In this document: positions 56,450-64,000 of the stretch, piece after piece
Layout: each line of letters starts with the position of its first letter
Position numbering within the stretch: position 1 is the stretch's first letter
Assembly: GCA_944470555.2 (NCBI GenBank)
Contig: OX104132.1
Coordinates: 15,075,755 to 15,139,754, forward strand
DNA length: 64,000 nt
Origin: Heterobilharzia americana
Lineage: Eukaryota; Platyhelminthes; Trematoda; Strigeidida; Schistosomatidae
Direction of reading: 5' to 3'
Notes under the pieces: model-generated
Told to the model about the DNA's origin: nothing
Database searches by the model: none
What the model saw: only the letters and a program-made list of their open reading frames with translations
Translations under genes and position numbers: made by a program

Positions 56450-58920
56450 AATAAGGTTAGTGAAGAGATGGATATGGTAAGTAGAGGAAGAAATAAAATG
56501 GGAAAACAAGACACCTCTACCATGGTAGATTCAGAGTGACTGCCATCTCTTTCTGTATACATGGACTCCATTTACGAACTCTAATCGCACAAGTTTTCAT
56601 GATTGCAAGCATTGTCTTATTCTGGTGTCTGCTGACAACTGTGAAGGCCTTACTGGAGGCAACGTCATGTCGATAATTCATAAGGTGTTTCATAATCAAA
56701 TTCAGTCGAATTTTTGATTCGACTTACCTTAACCACTTAGGTGAACGCTCAGTCATGCGAATAGACAGACGCCTTTCTGTACAACCTATTTATTTGTTTC
56801 CACAATAACATTCGAAGCGGTACACACAGTTTGATATGTAGAGGACTGGAGTCATGTATTTTTCTGATTACCGCATCACTCACCTGGTGGTGCTCAGAAG
56901 TACTAGCCTTGCTGCATAATAAGTTCTAATGTCATTGACTAGCCTTCGATTAACTACTTCTAAGACGTCATCTTGTTTAAACGGTGGCTTAATAAATACT
57001 GACTTTCTTTGAACTTTTGGAACTGCTGTTTTTCAGTGTCTACTTTTCGAATACTTATTGGTAAAGCCTCTGAAGCAGCCACTTTTAGCTAGGATATGGT
57101 TCAACGTTTTATTTCATAATCAATGGTACTGTCAGAGCAAATTTTCTTTGCTTTATCAAATAGGGTTTTGATCAAGTTCTTTTTAAATGGGATCTGAACA
57201 AAACTCTTTAAGGGAAGATATTGTCCAGACCGCGAAGGCTTTCTATAGATCCATCATTCCTTTTTACTAAGCTGCCGTCTAGGAAGTTGATGTGATCATT
57301 TTCTTCGTATTCAGCTGTAAAGTTGAGGCTTACATGACAAGCGTTAAAGTCCCTCAACAGAGTTTCCGTTTCCACTTTACATACAATAAAAATATGATCC
57401 ACGTATTGCCAATACAGTTCCATCTGTTCTATCAAATTCTTAAGGTTACTAGCTTCCAGACTTGAGAGAAATATGTCAGTACTACGGTTGTTCTTTATGA
57501 TTCCCATAGCCTCAGCTATATGTAATATGTGCGTATGAATTCCATTCAAAAGATTTTATAGAATGTGATAGCTGATTTCGAAGGCTGGTCTTATCTATCA
57601 CATGACCACTATCGACCAAATGCAACAGAAATGAACTTTATGTTGTCTTCTCTAGTCCCTGTCCTAGCCATGAAGGCATAGATTCAGCAGAACGTTTGTT
57701 AAGCTGCCTAGCAGTACGTTCAATATAGCTGCCTTCTTAGGAGGAGCTGAAGTAATAAATACACCTATACGCGACAAAACTGTCTAAGCAACAATGATCT
57801 ACCGACTAGAAAATGGTAAGCTAATAGTTAGCAGCATAGGAGGTTTTTCTGGTGGCTCTAGACAGTCTCTAAAATAGGAACTAATCAGCTGCGTACTCAT
57901 TGGATCCAACCTTCATAAATAATGGCTTCTTTTTGAACGGTCACTTGTTCAGATTTCTTACTCATTTTGCTCACCTGTCTCTTTGTAAAACTAAGGAAGT
58001 AACTCACTTCTGCCAGCATATTATGAATGTATTCTAGCTCCTTTTATATTAAATCATTGGAGTAGATCCTTCTAACTCTATATCCAAGAAATTTAGCTTC
58101 ATTTAGTTTATTTTATCACGGATGGTTAAAGGCCAAAGAAATGTATATACGGACCCGTTGATGTGGGTTTTTATAAACCTTACTGCTCCGTGAGCCAGCA
58201 TCCTTTCTAATCAATGGAACATTTAAAGAATGTAGCATATGTTAGTTGGTTGGAGGTAATCGGCAAGAAGCCCTGGACCTAGGTCCCATGCTTTTCAGCA
58301 CTCGTCAGCAAGGCGTATCTGCAACCTCGACGGGGCTGATGTCCCGCCTGAGGTTCGAACCCGCGTCACCCACCGTTGTACTCAACGGATTTACCACTGA
58401 GCTATTCGGGCCGCGACTGACTTACTGTAGGACTGGCTTATATGTATTGATTGGTCACGGAAGTGCAAGTGAAGATGAAATGGGGATACGGGTCATTAAA
58501 TTTTCTTAACAATTAGTTTTTGCTAACGTTTTTATCAGGGATAATGAAAATGTTATCAATGTAACGTTTTTACGCAACCAGACTGTCGATGGCATCTGTC
58601 AGCATAACATTGTGTAGTTTAGCAACAGTTCATGCTAATTTCATCACTGTCAATAATATGTTTCATTGAAGAGTAAATTCTGATTGATGGTATATCGTAG
58701 GAGTAATGGTTTGAAATTAAACTCCAAAACTCCAATGAGTGGTACACTGGTGAATAAAGATGAAACATCCAGAGTTGTCATATGTTTTCCGTTCATATTT
58801 ACCTTTTCTAACATGCAAAGGAAGTCGAGTACATCTTTAACCCTATTGTTTACAATGTTTTTGTATATCATACTGTCCTCCTTATTCTTACGATCACTAG
58901 GATGAATTATGGTAGATAAT
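56450..58920 (-). mobile_element. Decayed Penelope-like element, RT to GIY-YIG
   Basis: Minus strand from 58900: MTTLDVSSLFTSVPL (58.77 kb), a KRYIDNIFII remnant (58.57 kb), then a SINE insertion (58240-58430), then a second RT stretch YWQYVDHIFIVCKVETE and VSLNFTAEYEENDHINFLDG (57.4 kb), KKNLIKTLFDKAKKICSD (57.17 kb), a linker FKQDDVLEVVNRRL (56.97 kb), and a GIY-YIG end with IGCTERRLSIRMTE (56.77 kb) finishing in EMAVTLNLPW (56.52 kb). The YVDH box lacks the second Asp. Two overlapping RT regions suggest two truncated copies joined head to tail or nested. Confidence 0.75.
58240..58430 (-). mobile_element. HH-SINE family 3, most complete copy, nested in a PLE relic
   Basis: The tRNA-like head at 58330-58428 (minus) has CCCGAATAGCTCAGTGGTAA (A box) and GGGTTCGAACCTCAGG (B box). 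The ribozyme at 58271-58323 has CTGACGA, a five-pair stem II closed by GAAA (GTGCT/AGCAT), stem III ACCTAGGT, and stem I CCTTG/CAGGG. The second core block reads GGGA instead of GAAA, so it should be inactive. The tail ends in CCAACTAAC. Confidence 0.75.
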
Positions 58921-59239
58921 AATATGAAAAGAAGGAATCATACAGATATCTCAAGCTGGTAGTTACCAGGGTAATCTTAAATTTGTCATAGTTGGGCTTA
59001 AAATATTTAATGGGAATGAATTGCAATTGCAGAATTGAATGTATCTTTTGTAAATTTATCATATTAAAAGCTCTGGATACACCAAGATTGTGTCCTTAAT
59101 CAGTCAAGTAGAGTAAAACTGAACTTGTTTGTAAAAGCGACCGTTTCAAACTCAGGCTCTTCGGAACCTGCTGTCTTAGTCCAATGTACTTCCTTTAGTA
59201 AGTACATATGTAGATACAGTTGGAGGTGATATTTTTCTC

Positions 59240-60160
59240 TTCCGAGAAGTGATTAAGGTAACTCTGTAAAAGAATGAGTTTCAGTTTCAGTTATAACGAT
59301 AGTAGGCTGGTTGGCCTGTGTTAATCCTTGCAGAGGATATCTCTGTGAAGATCTAGTTTCTCCTTGAACGCGTTGACAGAAGGTGCTGATACTACTTGCT
59401 GAGGTAAGGAGTTTCAGTCGTTGACAACACGATGGGCGAAACGCAGATTCACGCTAAGTTGATTCGAACGCGGTTTTTGAATTTTCTTGTGATGCCCTCG
59501 GAGATAGTCAGGGGAGAAAAGATAGGACATATCAGTGCCGAAGTCATTATTAAGAATACGAAATGCCAGTATGAGATCACCCCCCGGTCTTCTACCGTAA
59601 GACAGTGGAAAAAAATCTAGCTGATCTAGTCGTTCTTCATAGGACAGGTTCGAAAGGCCTGCCACAAGCTTAGTACCTACCCTTTGAACACGCTCGAGTG
59701 CGTCAGTATCCTTTTTTAGGCATGGGCTGGCCGCCTGAATGCAGTATTCCAGGTGAGGTCTAACGTAGGTAGAGTAGAGTATTCTAAACATGTCCTCATC
59801 AAATAATTTGAAAGCTCTGCGGAGGGACCATAATATACGGAAGCCCCTTGCTTCAGCTGCATTGCAGCTTGCCGAGGTTTTCAAATCATGACTAATGATG
59901 ACACCCAAGTCTTTTATTTCAAGGACTGGAAGTAGTGGTGTATCATCAACAGAATACTGGAAACAATTGCTAAGACGAATGTGCATTATTGCACTTTTGT
60001 TAGAATTGATTTTCAAGCACCAACGTTTGGACCAACCTACTAGTTCATCTAAATCTGCCTGAAGTGCATACCTATCCGCATCACTGTGTATGGCTCTCCA
60101 AATCTTTACATCATCGGCAAATAACAGTACAGAAGAGTTGAGCATATTTGGCATTGACTG
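59240..60160 (-). mobile_element. CR1/Jockey-like non-LTR retrotransposon, 5'-truncated
   Basis: A 246-codon open stretch (60154-59414) begins at the catalytic FADDVKIWR box of RT. It continues with WCLKINSNKSAIMHI, IKDLGVIISHDLK, RILYSTYVRPHLEYC and LERVQRVGTKLV, the post-RT pattern of CR1-type elements. The frame stops at RVVND where TGG has become TGA. Beyond the stop the same frame continues NSLPQQVVSAPSVNAFKEK and LDLHRDILCKD, the usual end of these ORFs. Everything 5' of the FADD box is missing. Inactive. Confidence 0.85.
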
Positions 60161-60786
60161 AAAAGATTGTGGCAGGTGAAATCAGTAACCTTTAGCCGAT
60201 CTTTCCAACTTTCCTTATTTATCTACCAATCAGTAAACGAAAGGATGACATAATTGAGAAAAGAAGCCGTAGAGATCAGTGTACTTGACAGAAGTTAAAC
60301 CCCAGCAGCTTTTTTCAAGGAATTTTAAACATACAACAGTCAGATCTTTGTTTACCAGAGTCAGAAATCCTTTCTGTCGCTATTAAATAGGAAATTATTT
60401 AGCTTTCTCCGAGAAGAGCCTGTATGATAATAATTTTCTCAAGGGATTTTAAAAAGGTAAATATTTGACAACACATTCTGCGAAAAAGAATATGACCATG
60501 GTGGAGAAGTCAGCACTCATTCAGCTGGTGTCTCTCAGATTCTTACTAATACCCTACTTTTTAAAGATTATTAGTCAAACAGAAACTCTCCAACCAAAAA
60601 TACAGTGTTCATTCCGTTTTTTCTTCCGCAGATATTCACCAGAAATGTAACTACTCTATCCTCTATCAACTCCAAAAGTCCAGAAGATACCATAAAAACC
60701 GAATTCGATGGAATATATATACAATAAGCAAGCTCTTCAATTTCACACGAGTGAGGAAGTTGTAGAAATATTAGATTAAAACAGCC
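60161..60786. other. Nothing recognised
   Basis: Sequence between the CR1-like fragment and the tandem Penelope-like pair. No feature seen. Confidence 0.45.
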
Positions 60787-60920
60787 ATATAAGTGAAAAA
60801 CTTGGGCACTGTGGTAGAATGTAGTTCCATATTAGATTTGTTTATTTGATATAAAGCGCACAGTGATACAGTATTATTTACTTGATTACGTTTCGAGCAT
60901 AAACTACTGCTCATAATCAT
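60787..60920 (-). repeat. Terminal repeat (pLTR-like) of PLE, left copy
   Basis: Matches 63441-63574. It starts (minus) with the ATG that overlaps the stop codon at 60917-60919 and encodes a second copy of residues 1-45, cut off by flanking DNA. Confidence 0.85.
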
Positions 60921-63574
60921 ATCAATGTAATCACACTTCTTTCGACATCTGATTTTATAGTCCTGTCACCTGATCTCTCTTTGTTTTTTTGTTTTTTGAT
61001 TGGTAGTAAAGTTTTCCATATCTCTGGTATAGGTGTTGCGTCATTCCTATTACATGTGTTGGGTGTGAATTCGATGAACAAAGATTCAGTAATTAATCTC
61101 TCTCTCCACCTAGCTATATTAGACTTAAGTACAGTGGTTTTGTCCCATCCTATTGTGTGGTTGTGTGTTAATGAATGTAATGCAATGGCTGAGTGTTTTT
61201 CTAGGTTATTGATCTTATTGGGGTCTGTCGTTCTATGTTTAGCTAAATTCCTATGTTCTGTTAATCTAACTGACCCCGACCGGCTAGTTTGACCTATGTA
61301 TTTGACTTCACAGTCATTACATGGAATTTGGTAGATTATATTATTTTGCTTAATTGGTTCTATCGGATCTTTTAGCCGACACAGCTTACCTCTAAGTGAG
61401 TTTGTTGGTTTAAATGCCACCCTAATTCCAACCTTGTTGAGAATCCTACGTATGGTTTCTGATGTTCCTTCCTTGTATGGTATCACAATAGAGGTGCTGA
61501 TTTCCTTTCTACTTATGTTGTCACTATTATTTGTATTTGTATTAGTGTTATTATTTTGCTTCTTATGCGTCCGTGTGAATTTCTTAATAAAATGATGGGG
61601 ATAATTATTAGTTATTAACGCTTCTTTTATGTGTTTCAATTCCTTATTTAAGTCCTTACAATGACTAGTGAGTTTCTCAGCTCTGTTATTTAGACATTTG
61701 ACTAAACCCGCTTTAACTGACACTGGATGAGATGACTTGAAGTCTAGATACCTGTTAGAATGTGTTGGTTTTCTGTAGACGGTAGTATCTAAACCACCAT
61801 CTATCCTTCGTTTTATTCTGCAATCCAACATAGGTAATTCTCCTTGTTCATTTTCTACTTCGTAGGTGAATTGGATTGCGTTAACTACTGAGTTTATGTG
61901 TGTCAAGAAACTGTCGATATGTTCCGATTTCAACACTGTAAATGTGTCATCTACATATCGCCACCATATCTTAGGTGTCGGATTATATGTTCGTAAAGCC
62001 ATATCTTCCCAACTATCCATAAATATATCTGCTACTATAGGGGATATTGGTGATCCCATTGCTACTCCTTCTGTTTGTCTGTATATCTTTCCCTGAAACT
62101 TGAAGACTGTCGAGGTTAAGCATAACTGCACTCCTAACATGATTTCACCAACCGATGCCTTGGTTCTTTGAGTAAGTTGTGAGTCAGTATCTAGTTGATT
62201 TCTGACTGCCTCCAGTGCCATATTGATTGGTATTTTAGTATAAAGACTTGTTACGTCAAAACTAACCATTTTTTCATTCTCTTCTATGTGCAGGTCATTA
62301 AGTTTTTGTTTCAACTCGTAAGAATTTACTAGTCTAGAGTTGGAACGGTCTCTAACAGGACGTAATACTGATGCTAAATACTTTGATATCTCATATGTTG
62401 GTGTGTTTCGGAAGTCAACTATCGGCCTAATGGGATAACCTGCTTTATGAACCTTAATAGTACCGTAAATTCTGCTAGGATTATTAGTTTTTGGCATTAA
62501 AGTAAACCATTCGGACTTACCTAGAGATGGCTTCAGTCGGCGTATCAGATCTGTTGTAGATTTCTTAATTTTATTCATGACAGTATCTATAGGTTTCTTA
62601 ATCTCTTCATATGGCCCTGTTTGGATATGTTCATCCATTTTTTTAAGATAATCCGATTTGTCCATAACTACTGTTGAGTTACCTTTGTCAGATTTAGCAA
62701 TTACTATACTATTATCCTTTCGTAGATTGTTTAAAGCTGAATTTTCCAGTTTCGTTAAGTTTCGCTGTGTCTTCTTTTGTTTTTTAAGTGCTAAAAAAAT
62801 GTGCGCTCTAACCTGTTCAGCAGTTGTCACATCCACCGAGCTTAATGCTACTTCTATGCTAGGTATGACATCTTCTGGTTTTAGATGATCTACTGTTATG
62901 TTGAAGTTTAGTCCTTTTTCAAGTACTTTCATCTCAGCTGAGCTTAAGGCTTTCGAGGAGAGATTGACTACCCACTTTGTTCTATCGATGTTCGATGATG
63001 TTTCCTTTGTAATTTCATTGTTTTCCGAAGCATATTTTTCTTGCATTAGTTTATTGAACTTTTTGATTTGATTTCTTCTAGATTTCTTGAGAGTAGCTAA
63101 TCTTGCTTTGTCTGATGTTTCTATTATAAATCCATAGTCTCTGCAGTTTACTATCTTCATAATTTTACATTTAAGTTGTTCAATTTTATTCCGAATGGTA
63201 CTTAATTTCTTAATAATCCTGTGAATTTCTTCTTTCAGACATAGTTTGCTGACATGTTCTATTGCCCTTTGGATTTTGTCAGTATATATTGGGATTCGTA
63301 TGCGAAGGTATTTAGGGATAATTTGATTTTTCATGCAACGAATATTGAAAATACGATGATTTGTGAAACGTGCTTCAGTTTGTGAAAGTCGTGTGAGTTT
63401 ATTGATTAGCCTTCGAACAGGAAGACCATAAGTTTCATTAATATAAGTGAAAAACTTGGGCACTGTGGTAGAATGTAGTTCCATATTAGATTTGTTTATT
63501 TGATATAAAGCGCACAGTGATACAGTATTATTTACTTGATTACGTTTCGAGCATAAACTACTGCTCATAATCAT
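60917..63574 (-). CDS. Penelope-like element polyprotein: reverse transcriptase plus GIY-YIG endonuclease (intact, 885 aa)
   Basis: One uninterrupted frame. N-terminal part (1-290) is basic. RT: AKSDKGNSTVVMD (about 293-305), SRIYGTIKVHK (367-377), FDVTSLYTKIP with catalytic Asp440, EGVAMGSPISPIVAD (502-516), YVDDTF with Asp542/Asp543, and ELPMLDCRI (579-587). A basic, Asn-rich linker (650-690) follows. GIY-YIG: YQIPCNDCEVKYIGQT (748-763) with Cys752/Cys755, then Arg770, EH at 773-774 and a Glu near 830 that could be the metal-binding residue. RT copies the element RNA and the nuclease cuts the target. All catalytic residues seen are present, so this copy may be active or only recently silenced. 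The start ATG overlaps the stop of the upstream unit (ATGA). Confidence 0.93.
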   Translation of the reverse strand: MIMSSSLCSKRNQVNNTVSLCALYQINKSNMELHSTTVPKFFTYINETYGLPVRRLINKLTRLSQTEARFTNHRIFNIRCMKNQIIPKYLRIRIPIYTDKIQRAIEHVSKLCLKEEIHRIIKKLSTIRNKIEQLKCKIMKIVNCRDYGFIIETSDKARLATLKKSRRNQIKKFNKLMQEKYASENNEITKETSSNIDRTKWVVNLSSKALSSAEMKVLEKGLNFNITVDHLKPEDVIPSIEVALSSVDVTTAEQVRAHIFLALKKQKKTQRNLTKLENSALNNLRKDNSIVIAKSDKGNSTVVMDKSDYLKKMDEHIQTGPYEEIKKPIDTVMNKIKKSTTDLIRRLKPSLGKSEWFTLMPKTNNPSRIYGTIKVHKAGYPIRPIVDFRNTPTYEISKYLASVLRPVRDRSNSRLVNSYELKQKLNDLHIEENEKMVSFDVTSLYTKIPINMALEAVRNQLDTDSQLTQRTKASVGEIMLGVQLCLTSTVFKFQGKIYRQTEGVAMGSPISPIVADIFMDSWEDMALRTYNPTPKIWWRYVDDTFTVLKSEHIDSFLTHINSVVNAIQFTYEVENEQGELPMLDCRIKRRIDGGLDTTVYRKPTHSNRYLDFKSSHPVSVKAGLVKCLNNRAEKLTSHCKDLNKELKHIKEALITNNYPHHFIKKFTRTHKKQNNNTNTNTNNSDNISRKEISTSIVIPYKEGTSETIRRILNKVGIRVAFKPTNSLRGKLCRLKDPIEPIKQNNIIYQIPCNDCEVKYIGQTSRSGSVRLTEHRNLAKHRTTDPNKINNLEKHSAIALHSLTHNHTIGWDKTTVLKSNIARWRERLITESLFIEFTPNTCNRNDATPIPEIWKTLLPIKKQKNKERSGDRTIKSDVERSVITLI
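63441..63574 (-). repeat. Terminal repeat (pLTR-like) of PLE, internal copy
   Basis: Junction of the two tandem units. It provides the start codon and first 45 codons of the complete left unit while directly abutting the stop codon (63571-63573) of the right unit. Confidence 0.85.
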
Positions 63575-64000
63575 ATCAATGTAATCACACTTCTTTCGAC
63601 ATCTGATTTTATAGTCCTGTCACCTGATCTCTCTTTGTTTTTTTGTTTTTTGATTGGTAGTAAAGTTTTCCATATCTCTGGTATAGGTGTTGCGTCATTC
63701 CTATTACATGTGTTGGGTGTGAATTCGATGAACAAAGATTCAGTAATTAATCTCTCTCTCCACCTAGCTATATTAGACTTAAGTACAGTGGTTTTGTCCC
63801 ATCCTATTGTGTGGTTGTGTGTTAATGAATGTAATGCAATGGCTGAGTGTTTTTCTAGGTTATTGATCTTATTGGGGTCTGTCGTTCTATGTTTAGCTAA
63901 ATTCCTATGTTCTGTTAATCTAACTGACCCCGACCGGCTAGTTTGACCTATGTATTTGACTTCACAGTCATTACATGGAATTTGGTAGATTATATTATTT

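Larger units (their letters stand above)
60787..64000 (-). mobile_element. Tandem head-to-tail Penelope-like elements
   Basis: The sequence from 60787 repeats from 63441 with an offset of 2654 bp. The shared part visible before the window ends (60787-61346 and 63441-64000) appears identical by eye. The left copy is complete between the two junctions; the right copy runs off the edge. The 134-bp segment 60787-60920 recurs at 63441-63574 and acts like the terminal repeat (pLTR) of PLEs: it follows the stop codon of one unit and encodes the first 45 codons of the next. Left of 60787 the match ends abruptly, marking the insertion boundary. Confidence 0.9.

Noticed and set aside
60981..61292. Plus-strand open frame repeated at 63635-63946
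   Set aside because: Antisense to the GIY-YIG part of the tandem Penelope-like ORF.

Overview
The window looks like a repeat-rich piece of a blood fluke genome (Schistosoma, Trematoda). The evidence is an AT-rich background, very long introns, many tRNA-headed short repeats carrying hammerhead ribozyme motifs of the Smalpha type, Penelope-like elements with GIY-YIG domains, and RTE- and CR1-like non-LTR retrotransposons. No bacterial-style operons, CRISPR arrays, rRNA genes or credible free-standing tRNA genes were found. Family assignments rest on reading motifs by eye.

Only one host gene can be supported. It lies on the minus strand and encodes a PAP2-superfamily lipid phosphate phosphatase-like membrane protein. 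Five coding exons are recognisable and join in phase: 54575-53947 (start codon), 51029-50835, 17329-16798, 13567-13450 and 7856-7505. Together they give about 608 residues: a long cytosolic N-terminus, TM1, a very large first loop, TM2, TM3 with the C1 motif (K-x6-RP), and a long second loop. The exon or exons with the C2 and C3 motifs were not found and probably lie beyond the left edge. The introns are 2.9, 33.5, 3.2 and 5.6 kb and contain almost all the repeats described here.

Layout, left to right: a fold-back Penelope fragment (100-1148), a SINE cluster (2255-2715), a Penelope relic (3150-4440), exon at 7.5-7.9 kb, SINEs and an RTE copy (8.4-12 kb), exon at 13.5 kb, a SINE array with sense hammerheads (15.1-16.25 kb), exon at 16.8-17.3 kb, then 33 kb of intron with RTE, Penelope and SINE copies and a tandem array of fold-back units (37.9-38.4 kb). 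After this come exon at 50.9 kb beside a 219-bp ATGT microsatellite, exon at 54 kb, an RTE insertion with clear target-site duplications (55.5-56 kb), a Penelope relic with a nested SINE (56.5-58.9 kb), a CR1-like fragment (59.2-60.2 kb), and two head-to-tail, nearly identical Penelope-like elements (60.8-64 kb), one with an intact 885-residue ORF.

The most striking signal is that three sequence-distinct tRNA-headed SINE families each carry a type I hammerhead. Stems I, II and III covary between families, and stem III is always a self-complementary octamer. One family-2 copy (15218-15263, minus) has every core nucleotide intact. It lies sense-oriented inside an intron of the phosphatase gene and sits in the loop of a perfect 50-bp inverted repeat. 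SINEs of all families often occur as fold-back copies whose breakpoint lies at or near the ribozyme.
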